This document shows, piece by piece, positions 7,481-13,438 of a stretch of DNA of 13,438 nt (position 1 is the stretch's first letter; each line of letters begins with the position of its first letter). The DNA comes from CAZLGC01 sp964559275 (GTDB taxonomy: Bacteria > Patescibacteriota > CALEFQ01): assembly GCA_964559275.1 (NCBI GenBank), contig CAZLGC010000032.1, forward strand, positions 1 to 13,438, in the 5' to 3' direction. The position numbers and the translations under genes are program-made. The notes under the pieces were generated by a model, which worked only from the letters and a program-made list of their open reading frames with translations, did not search any database and was not told the origin of the DNA.

Positions 7481-10117
7481 ATGAAGACACCTTTTTTTAG
7501 TAAAACTGGCATATCCGTCGGCTTCCAGGGGTTAGTTTTGGTAGCCGTCCTTTTGGTAGCCATGTATTGGCTGGTACCCGGCCTGGCTAATATCAGCTCG
7601 CAGCTGCCGGAAGAAACCAATCCGACGGAATCCACGGTCGACAATACCGAGGCTCTTTTTATACTAAACGCCCAAGATAATGATCAGATGCTGGCTATCA
7701 CCGGCGAGGTCGCGGAGGCGGGCGGAAAACTGGTTCATATGTACCCCAACCGGGTGTCGATCGGAAATGTTTCCCCGGGATCAGTTGAAGCTATCAAAGA
7801 TATGCCTGGTGTTGACTCGGTATTTCTGGAACCGGTAAACCCGGAAGATTTTGCTTATTTATCAGAGGATGAATTGCTTGGTGTCCTGGCCTGGAACGCC
7901 AACTTTGACAATCCGCCGGTCGATATGAGTGTCGGCGAGAGCCTGACCGGTGATAATCTCAAACCAGCTCCCAATCTGCAGGGCGGAGTGCCCGCGACGG
8001 CTACGGAACAAATAGCTTCGCAACAGATAGCCGGATCCGGTTTGGACGGACCGCCGCCGGGCGCGACCTTCTATGATACTTCGGAATATATGGCCGGCAG
8101 CGTTTCCGTTTCCGTGATACTGCCGGAGAGCAACGGCGCTATTGACCCCAGTACCGAAAACTGGACCGCCAACGAAGAAGCCAGGGTGGCTTCCGAGGTA
8201 CAGGCGGGCCTGAATTGGTGGGCAGCCCGAGAATCACTGGCTGATCTTAGGTTTACTTATCATTTTTATTACGGCCGCACCAATAGCCGGGCCCGGACTA
8301 GCTACGAACCAATCAGTCGCTCGGCTGATCCTTACGGAAATACCGGCGAAAATTTGTGGGTCAGTCAGATTATGACCAAGTTTGGTTATACCGATTCTCT
8401 GCGTTTGGATAAGGTCCGTCACTTCAATAATGACGTTAGACGGTCTGATAATTCCAACTGGGCCATCACCTATTTTGTCGTCGACAGTTCTAACGACGCC
8501 AACGGTATGTTCAATGACGGCTATTTTGCCTACATGTGGGTGGGTGGACCTTACTCGGTAATGACATATGACAATGATGGTTACGGCATCAATAATATGG
8601 ATGCGGTGGCGGCTCACGAGCTCGGGCACGGATTTTACGCGGATGATCAGTATTCTCCCTGCAGCTGCAATGATTACAGCGGTTATCTCAATTATCCGAA
8701 CTACAACTGTGAAAATAGTTGTCCTTTGAATGTGACCAGTATTATGCGTGGTCAGGTATATCCTTACTCGGTCGGAGCGGTTGATCGTTACGCCCGCGGC
8801 CAGGTAGGCATCATTGACGCCAATAACAACAACATCTTGGACGTTTTGGAAGCTAAGCCGAGTTTATCTTTGAATACCAGCTCCGGTGAAATCGGCACCA
8901 CCGAACCGCTAATTACCGGAACTGCTCACGTCAATGCGGTTGAAAACAAGAATTCATCCGGCTCCGGGACAGATCTTACAATAAGTTCAATAGAAAGAGT
9001 TGAATATCGAGTTGATGGTGGCGGCTGGGTAAAAGCCAGCGCTCCGGACGGACGCTTTGATGAAGCCGAAGAGGATTTTGAATTTATGCCGACTCTCTCC
9101 AAAGGCGGGCACAATATCGAAGTTCAGACCAAAGATTCGGCGGACAACTGGAGCGATATCTCCAGCATCACCCTGGTAGTGGGCGAAGGTCGGGTTATCA
9201 CCATGTCGGGCTACACCGGCGGTCCGCAAGTCAGAGAGTTCACTCAGGAAGGGGTTGTCAAGCCGGAATCATTTTTTGCCTTTCCTTCATTCCTGCGCTG
9301 CGGTGGCCGGCTGGCCATGGGGGATATCGACAAAGATGGGGAAGATGAGATTATTGTTGGCAGCGGCCTGACGGCCCGGCCGCATGTAGTTGTCTATGAG
9401 AAAAATGGTTATAAGCGTGGTATAGACTATCGGCCCTATGATATAAATTTCTTCGGCGGGGTTGACGTTGCGGCTGCCGACATTGATAATGACGGCAAAG
9501 ATGAGATTGTGACCAGTCAATTTACGGATGGGAACTTGGTGAAGGTATATAAATATAATGACGAAAGAGAGCTGTTGGCAGCCTGGCGACCATTTGGCAG
9601 TTTTGACGGTGGTGTGACTGTTTCTGCTGGTGATGTTGACGGGGATGGCGCCGACGAGGTAATTTGCGGAGCCAGCGTCGGTGGCGGGCCCCATATCAGA
9701 GTTTATGATGTCACTGCCGGAGCTGCAACGCTCAAGCCGATAAGCTTTTTCGCTTTTCACCCCAATTCTCGCTCGGGCGTAGATGTTGCCGGTGGTGACG
9801 TTGACGGCGATGGCAAAGCGGAAATTGCGGTTACCCAGCTTTTCTATGAAGAAGCCTGGACCAAGGTGTATCGCTACAACGATGCCCAAGAGATAATGGG
9901 CGAGTGGCGGGCCTTCCCGGCCGGCGTTCGTTCCGGCGGCAACGTGGAGATGTTTGATATCAGCAATAACGGTCGGGATCAGGTTCTGGTTGGTCCCAAT
10001 ATGGGTGGCGGCCCACAAGTGCTGGGGTTTGAGTATGATGGTGAGTTGCTTTTGAACTTCTTTGCCTACGCGACTACTTTCCGCGGCGGCGTCGTGCCGG
10101 CGGGAGGATTCTTCTAG
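7481..10117 (+). CDS. Membrane-tethered putative metzincin-like protease with FG-GAP/VCBS repeats
   Basis: 878 residues from ATG 7481; GTG 7424 would add 19. A membrane helix (about 14-34) leads to an outer part. Residues about 57-118 resemble a small propeptide-like alpha/beta domain. The probable catalytic domain (about 190-450) has HELGH at 379-383, followed by GFYADD with Asp 389 at the usual third-ligand place, and SIM with Met 422 as a candidate Met-turn. Four Cys lie between these motifs. The glycine usual in HExxHxxGxxH/D is Tyr 386, so it is a variant. An Ig-like domain (about 460-570) precedes FG-GAP/VCBS blades with D-x-D-x-DG loops at 615, 667, 718 and 773 and a degraded one at 826. 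The product is likely a surface zinc protease with a calcium-dependent propeller. There is no C-terminal anchor. The repeat call is firm; the protease class is inferred. Confidence 0.85.
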   Translation: MKTPFFSKTGISVGFQGLVLVAVLLVAMYWLVPGLANISSQLPEETNPTESTVDNTEALFILNAQDNDQMLAITGEVAEAGGKLVHMYPNRVSIGNVSPGSVEAIKDMPGVDSVFLEPVNPEDFAYLSEDELLGVLAWNANFDNPPVDMSVGESLTGDNLKPAPNLQGGVPATATEQIASQQIAGSGLDGPPPGATFYDTSEYMAGSVSVSVILPESNGAIDPSTENWTANEEARVASEVQAGLNWWAARESLADLRFTYHFYYGRTNSRARTSYEPISRSADPYGNTGENLWVSQIMTKFGYTDSLRLDKVRHFNNDVRRSDNSNWAITYFVVDSSNDANGMFNDGYFAYMWVGGPYSVMTYDNDGYGINNMDAVAAHELGHGFYADDQYSPCSCNDYSGYLNYPNYNCENSCPLNVTSIMRGQVYPYSVGAVDRYARGQVGIIDANNNNILDVLEAKPSLSLNTSSGEIGTTEPLITGTAHVNAVENKNSSGSGTDLTISSIERVEYRVDGGGWVKASAPDGRFDEAEEDFEFMPTLSKGGHNIEVQTKDSADNWSDISSITLVVGEGRVITMSGYTGGPQVREFTQEGVVKPESFFAFPSFLRCGGRLAMGDIDKDGEDEIIVGSGLTARPHVVVYEKNGYKRGIDYRPYDINFFGGVDVAAADIDNDGKDEIVTSQFTDGNLVKVYKYNDERELLAAWRPFGSFDGGVTVSAGDVDGDGADEVICGASVGGGPHIRVYDVTAGAATLKPISFFAFHPNSRSGVDVAGGDVDGDGKAEIAVTQLFYEEAWTKVYRYNDAQEIMGEWRAFPAGVRSGGNVEMFDISNNGRDQVLVGPNMGGGPQVLGFEYDGELLLNFFAYATTFRGGVVPAGGFF

Positions 10118-10122
10118 AAGAC

Positions 10123-10151
10123 TTGAATAAAGAGCCTCAATTTGTTAAAAT
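10123..10151 (+). promoter_or_regulatory. Promoter of the 36-residue peptide gene
   Basis: -35 TTGAAT (10123-10128), a 17-bp spacer and TGTTAAAAT, an extended -10 (10143-10151), lie 25 bases before the ATG. I see no terminator between the protease stop and this gene, so read-through may also express it. Confidence 0.5.
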
Positions 10152-10176
10152 CAATTGAATTAAACGATCTAAAAAT

Positions 10177-10287
10177 ATGGACAAGCTTATTCTGACAATT
10201 CTTATAGCGTGTGGAGTTGCCGCCGCTGCTTTGGCTGTCTACTTCCTATTTATTGCCGGAGAAAATTTGGCAACGATGATTGGATAA
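10177..10287 (+). CDS. Small single-helix membrane protein, 36 residues
   Basis: The frame ATG 10177 to TAA 10287 encodes MDKLILTILIACGVAAAALA and then a further 16 residues. Nearly all of it is one hydrophobic helix (about 4-26), with a short polar end (AGENLATMIG). There is no Shine-Dalgarno sequence; the leader reads AAAAAT just before ATG, as at the 11156 gene. It has a fair promoter upstream and a strong terminator 22 bases downstream, which argues that it is a real transcript. I do not recognise the family. It could be a membrane regulator or partner of a neighbouring protein, but no function can be assigned. Confidence 0.6.
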   Translation: MDKLILTILIACGVAAAALAVYFLFIAGENLATMIG

Positions 10288-10308
10288 TCATTTTTTGAGA
10301 CTCGTTCA

Positions 10309-10334
10309 AGAGCTCCCGTTAGGGGGCTCTTTTT
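10309..10334 (+). terminator. Rho-independent terminator after the 36-residue gene
   Basis: A 9-bp stem, AGAGCTCCC (10309-10317) with GGGGGCTCT (10322-10330, one G-U), carries a GTTA loop and is followed by a T tract. It stands back to back with the minus-strand terminator at 10341-10373. Confidence 0.9.
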
Positions 10335-10340
10335 GTATAG

Positions 10341-10373
10341 AAAAACCGCCGGTCGGAGACCCGATCGGCGGTT
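10341..10373 (-). terminator. Rho-independent terminator of the minus-strand secreted protein gene
   Basis: A 13-bp stem, AACCGCCGGTCGG (10344-10356) with CCGATCGGCGGTT (10361-10373), has one G-U pair and a 4-nt loop. The A run at 10341-10345 gives the U tract on the minus strand. It lies just after the TGA stop at 10384. Confidence 0.92.
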
Positions 10374-10383
10374 ACGTTGTAAG

Positions 10384-11028
10384 TCAGAAATCGTCGGCAG
10401 CTACCAGGTCAGCGAAGTCGGCGATGGTCATCTCGGGGGAGTAGTGGGCGTAGTAGAGCTCAGTGAAATGTTCACAGACATCCTCGGCCGGGCCCAGGAT
10501 GACGGCGCGGCATTCCTTAAACTCGTTGACGTCCAGCGCCCACCAGGTCAAATTGTTGTCGTATGACCTGAAGACGAAACGGAGATCGTCGTATCGGTCT
10601 CTGACCTCGAATCCCCAGATAATTTCAGCAGGGGCATTCTTGGGGGGTGGGGGCAGTGGTCGATGGCGAGCTTGCTGGGCTCTGAGTTCGTTTTGCACCC
10701 GCCTCCAAGCGTTCGCATCCCAGTCGCTGCTGTAATCAGGAGCTTGTTCTGACAGCCGGGGAGGAGAATCGGAGCGGACCGCTGTTGCTTCTGACTCCCG
10801 GTAGTCTTTTGGCTCCGTCATCCGGTGTGCTTTCTGTTGTCTGCGCATTTCTGCTTTCACCTGTGCCCAGGTGGCATCGTCCATTTTGTTGGAGTAGCGC
10901 GGTCTGTCTTGGGCCAAGACCCGGTTTGACGGGAACAGGCTGTCGACGGCAGACACGATCAGGAAGATGTATAGGATGATTGCCAGTGGATTGTCCACTA
11001 GAATGAATCCCGTTCTCTGACTTTTCAT
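10384..11028 (-). CDS. Secreted protein of unknown family with internal duplication
   Basis: A 214-residue protein. A hydrophobic segment (about 13-28) ending in RVLAQD (36-41) looks like a signal peptide cleaved after VLA, leaving a secreted protein. Two copies of a 26-residue unit (45-70 and 99-124) share YS, D, W, V, E, R-x-QQ and HR at the same spacing (11 identities), separated by a Ser/Pro/Glu-rich linker. After a proline run (124-129), a domain of about 85 residues holds WWALDV and Cys 173 and 185. I do not recognise a family. The start ATG 11028 is fixed by a GGAGG site five bases upstream; the longer frame to 11067 is not preferred. It differs from its neighbours in about 57% GC (hand count of four 60-base rows), a Shine-Dalgarno start, a TTGACA -35 and a TGA stop, so transfer from another lineage is possible. 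Confidence 0.8.
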   Translation of the reverse strand: MKSQRTGFILVDNPLAIILYIFLIVSAVDSLFPSNRVLAQDRPRYSNKMDDATWAQVKAEMRRQQKAHRMTEPKDYRESEATAVRSDSPPRLSEQAPDYSSDWDANAWRRVQNELRAQQARHRPLPPPPKNAPAEIIWGFEVRDRYDDLRFVFRSYDNNLTWWALDVNEFKECRAVILGPAEDVCEHFTELYYAHYSPEMTIADFADLVAADDF

Positions 11029-11033
11029 GTAAA

Positions 11034-11038
11034 CCTCC
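11034..11038 (-). promoter_or_regulatory. Canonical Shine-Dalgarno site (GGAGG)
   Basis: The minus strand reads AAGGAGGTTTACATG, giving a GGAGG core with five bases to ATG 11028. It is the only strong ribosome-binding site I see in the window and it fixes this start. Confidence 0.9.
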
Positions 11039-11057
11039 TTCTCATAGTTTTCCCTCG

Positions 11058-11086
11058 AAAGTATCATATTTTCCCAGAAGTGTCAA
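11058..11086 (-). promoter_or_regulatory. Promoter of the minus-strand secreted protein gene
   Basis: On the minus strand: a perfect -35 TTGACA (11081-11086), a 17-bp spacer ending in TGA, and a weak -10 TACTTT (11058-11063). The extended form TGATACTTT would compensate for the weak -10. The leader would be about 22 nt and contain the Shine-Dalgarno site. Confidence 0.6.
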
Positions 11087-11099
11087 TTCTGGAACGCGC

Positions 11100-11128
11100 T
11101 TGGCCGGAGTTAGTGCTAGTGATATACT
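11100..11128 (+). promoter_or_regulatory. Promoter of the Beta_propel gene
   Basis: A weak -35 TTGGCC (11100-11105), a 17-bp spacer and an extended -10 TGATATACT (11120-11128) lie 27 bases before ATG 11156. The extended -10 is identical to that of the wHTH gene. It is divergent from the promoter at 11058-11086, only 13 bases away. Confidence 0.6.
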
Positions 11129-11155
11129 TAAGATATCGAATTAAATATCAAAAAT

Positions 11156-13159
11156 ATGAAACTTTCACGCGAGGTCACAATCATCATCGTTATTATCGTA
11201 TTAGTACTGGGTGCCAGTGCGCTGATCTGGTGGCTGGCTGAGGACAAGCCCCGGGTTTCGGTTGTCACTACCGGCGAAGCCGGGCTGGGTCGGTTTGAAT
11301 CAGAGGCTGCCTTAGTCCAGGCTTTTAAGGATCAGGAAGCGGAGCGAGACAGACTGTCTAAATCATTCGCTGATACCACCACTGGAGTTGCCGAAACGGA
11401 AACAGCGGCTCCGGCTGAAGGGCTGGGCTCTGCCAGTGACCAGGGAGGTGGCGGCGAATTCTCCGAAACCAATATCCAGGTAGCCGGTGTCGATGAGGCT
11501 GATATCGTGAAGACTGACGGAAAGTATGTTTACGCTCTGGCCCAGGAAGGATTGCAAATCGTGAATGCCTACCCGGCTGAGCAGGCTGAGCTTCTGTCCA
11601 CAACGGAGTACGACAATTTTTATCCCAGCGAGCTTTTCATCGATGGCGACAGGTTGCTGGTCTTTGGTACGGAAACATATGAGTTTACCTCGGAGGTAAC
11701 TCGTCCCAGCGGCGGCTACGATGCTTATCCTTATTACCTGGATACAGCCTCGGTTCGTCTTTATGACGTCTCGGATCGTGGTAATCCGGAGCTGCTGCGA
11801 CAGATAGAGTTCGAGGGAACCTACGTGACTTCGCGCAAGATCGGTGACTATGTTTATTTTGTCATCAATACTTATCCCAGCTTCGAAGAGTATACCTGCG
11901 CTGATATTCTGCCCGGCTATCGCGAAGGCGAGCGCCAGGAGCTTGGTTATGACGAAGGATTTGAGCCAATGGTTGCCTGCGAGGATGTCGCCTATATCGA
12001 ACCGCTACAGGCGGAAAACTTCTTGACCGTGGCTTCAATTTCCATGGCTGATTCCGACGAAGAAGTGGCCAAAGAGGTAGTTGTCGGTAGCGGCCAGAAT
12101 GTCTACGCTTCCCCGGAAAATCTCTATGTTGCCCAGAGCAGCTGGCCCGATTACCTGTACTGGTATGAGGATTACGAACCGGAAGAGGAAACCAGCGTTG
12201 TTACCAGGTTTGCGCTTGATAATGGTATGATTGAATACAAAGCTGCCGGCGAGGTACCGGGGCACATTCTCAACCAGTTTTCGATGGATGAATATGATGA
12301 TCATTTCCGGATAGCTACCACGGTGGGAGAAGTCTGGAATACAGAGACTCTGTCGCAGAACAATCTCTACGTTCTCGATATGGACATGAAAGTAGTCGGC
12401 GCTCTGGAAAACTTGGCTCCGGGCGAAAGCATTTACTCAGCTCGGTTCATGGGGGAGCGGGGATACTTGGTCACTTTCAAAAAGATAGACCCGCTGTTTG
12501 TAGTCGATCTTTCCGTTCACTCTAATCCAAATGTGCTAGGAAAGTTGAAGATTCCTGGCTACTCCGACTATCTCCATCCCTACGATGACAATCATATCAT
12601 CGGCATTGGCAAGGAGACGGTTGAGGCTGAGGAAACTCTCAAAGAAGAACGAGAGTTGGATTTTGCCTGGCACCAGGGAGTCAAACTGGCGATTTTCGAT
12701 GTTACTGATGTGGCTAACCCGATTGAGATGTATAAAGAAGTTATCGGTGACCGGGGAACAGACACCCCCGTACTTTATGATCACAAAGCTTTCCTTTTTG
12801 ATAAAGACAAAGATCTAATGGTGCTGCCCATCACCCTGGCGGAAATAGAGGGGGAGCCTTCGGCTGACAACACTTACGGCGACTATGTGTACCAGGGTGC
12901 CTATGTTTACAATGTCACTCTGGAGAACGGTTTTGATCTGCGTGGTCGGGTGACGCACTATGATGATCCGTCAGTATTCGAAAAAAGCGGCTATTATTTC
13001 TCGGGTGATGAAGACATAACCCGTAGCCTGTATATTGACAGTGTTCTCTACACTCTGTCCCAGGCCAGACTGCAGGCTAATAATCTGGAAAACCTGGATC
13101 GGATAAAGGAGGTTGACTTTCCCGTGCAACCGGACAGTTTTGAAGTCGAACCGCTTTAG
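11156..13159 (+). CDS. Membrane-anchored Beta_propel (PF09826) family protein
   Basis: A 667-residue protein. A short basic N-terminus and a membrane helix (about 7-27) are followed by an acidic, Ala/Gly-rich stalk (28-100). The block ETNIQVAGVDEADIVKTDGK (about 104-123) is the hallmark start of the PF09826/COG4880 secreted beta-propeller family, distantly related to WD40. Later strands of the type LYDVSDRGNPELL, VVDLSVHSNPNVLGKL and IFDVTDVANPIEMYKE are the repeating blades. Two Cys (about 248 and 277) may form a disulfide in an inserted loop. The length fits a full family member with an outer propeller. The molecular role of the family is unknown to me; it probably binds a ligand at the surface. 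The start has no Shine-Dalgarno sequence, only AAAAAT before ATG. No terminator is seen after the stop. Confidence 0.9.
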   Translation: MKLSREVTIIIVIIVLVLGASALIWWLAEDKPRVSVVTTGEAGLGRFESEAALVQAFKDQEAERDRLSKSFADTTTGVAETETAAPAEGLGSASDQGGGGEFSETNIQVAGVDEADIVKTDGKYVYALAQEGLQIVNAYPAEQAELLSTTEYDNFYPSELFIDGDRLLVFGTETYEFTSEVTRPSGGYDAYPYYLDTASVRLYDVSDRGNPELLRQIEFEGTYVTSRKIGDYVYFVINTYPSFEEYTCADILPGYREGERQELGYDEGFEPMVACEDVAYIEPLQAENFLTVASISMADSDEEVAKEVVVGSGQNVYASPENLYVAQSSWPDYLYWYEDYEPEEETSVVTRFALDNGMIEYKAAGEVPGHILNQFSMDEYDDHFRIATTVGEVWNTETLSQNNLYVLDMDMKVVGALENLAPGESIYSARFMGERGYLVTFKKIDPLFVVDLSVHSNPNVLGKLKIPGYSDYLHPYDDNHIIGIGKETVEAEETLKEERELDFAWHQGVKLAIFDVTDVANPIEMYKEVIGDRGTDTPVLYDHKAFLFDKDKDLMVLPITLAEIEGEPSADNTYGDYVYQGAYVYNVTLENGFDLRGRVTHYDDPSVFEKSGYYFSGDEDITRSLYIDSVLYTLSQARLQANNLENLDRIKEVDFPVQPDSFEVEPL

Positions 13160-13190
13160 AAACATAAGAAATCGTCAAGAGCAAACTTAC

Positions 13191-13218
13191 TTGAAATTAC
13201 TGTAGGTTGTGTTATATT
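13191..13218 (+). promoter_or_regulatory. Promoter of the radical SAM gene, near-leaderless
   Basis: TTGAAA (13191-13196), a 16-bp spacer and an extended -10 TGTTATATT (13210-13218). The -10 ends eight bases before ATG 13227, so the predicted mRNA has almost no leader. Confidence 0.5.
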
Positions 13219-13226
13219 TTTACTAA

Positions 13227-13438
13227 ATGGCAAGCAAACCGATCAAAAAAATAGTTCTAATTGAACCCCAGGAATCCGGGTGGAATGTGTTTTCATTGTT
13301 CAAGATCCCCCGTTTGGGTGTTCCTATTCTGGGTACTGTTTTGCGCGACCACGGATACAAGGTCCGTGTTTTTATCGAAAAAATCGCTCCGATTGACTGG
13401 CGGTATATCAAACACGCCGATTTGGTCGGCATTTCGGT
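13227..13438 (+). CDS. Probable B12-binding radical SAM protein, N-terminal fragment (3' partial)
   Basis: 70 residues are visible before the window ends. The start, MASKPIKKIVLIEPQESG, then NVFSLFKIPRLGVPILGTVL, RDHGYKVRVFIEKI and HADLVGIS, follows the first strand-helix-strand of the cobalamin-binding Rossmann domain of B12-dependent radical SAM enzymes: I-x-L-I-x-P, a P-x-LG-x-x-L-x-A/T-x-L segment, and a following V-x-V. The radical SAM CxxxCxxC motif would lie downstream, outside the window, so the call is tentative and the substrate cannot be named. It is an intracellular enzyme unlike its envelope neighbours and has its own promoter. Confidence 0.7.
   Translation, partial: MASKPIKKIVLIEPQESGWNVFSLFKIPRLGVPILGTVLRDHGYKVRVFIEKIAPIDWRYIKHADLVGIS

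Noticed and set aside
9287..10018. 243-residue frame on the minus strand
   Set aside because: It is the antisense shadow of the FG-GAP repeats and has no promoter or family signature.
11039..11067. Upstream start for the minus-strand secreted protein
   Set aside because: It would put the first codons upstream of the predicted transcription start and ignore the GGAGG site before ATG 11028.

Overview
The window most resembles a candidate-phyla-radiation (Patescibacteria-like) bacterium of roughly 50% GC. This is inferred from protein style, not from a marker gene. Most products are proteins with one membrane-spanning segment, a short Pro- or Lys-rich cytoplasmic tail and large repetitive outer domains. 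Most start codons lack a Shine-Dalgarno sequence and sit on short AT-rich leaders. The standard code fits: TAG, TAA and TGA are all used as stops. There are no rRNA, tRNA, CRISPR or transposase genes, and no gene-free stretch reaches 300 bases.

Layout: (1) the 3' part of a DUF11-type surface protein with a C-terminal membrane anchor (1-2522), closed by a strong terminator. (2) A promoter overlapping that terminator, a long purine/pyrimidine inverted repeat in the leader, and a membrane-anchored Gmad2 plus PD40-like propeller protein (2685-4280). (3) A shared bidirectional terminator and the convergent gene for a degenerate PP2C-like domain, membrane helix, coiled coil and NHL-like propeller (4327-6477, minus). 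(4) Across a 242-bp divergent promoter region, a winged-helix regulator fused to a degenerate nucleotidyltransferase-like domain (6720-7319). (5) A membrane-tethered putative metzincin-like protease with FG-GAP/VCBS repeats (7481-10117). (6) A 36-residue membrane peptide gene (10177-10287) with its own terminator. (7) A minus-strand secreted protein gene (10384-11028) that differs from its neighbours in GC, start signal, promoter and stop codon. (8) A membrane-anchored protein of the Beta_propel (PF09826) family (11156-13159). (9) The 5' end of a probable B12-binding radical SAM protein gene (13227 to the window end).

Taken together, the region looks like a cell-envelope island. It holds four membrane-anchored proteins with four different propeller-type repeat families (PD40, NHL, FG-GAP, PF09826), a DUF11 surface protein and a putative surface protease. 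Each gene appears to have its own promoter, so they form no operon. The divergent regulator and the pseudo-phosphatase/propeller gene share inverted-repeat half-sites overlapping their -35 boxes, which suggests common control. The most unusual points are the pseudo-PP2C/NHL transmembrane architecture, the recurring extended -10 (TGn) promoter motif, the atypical gene at 10384-11028, and the leader inverted repeat at 2597-2670.
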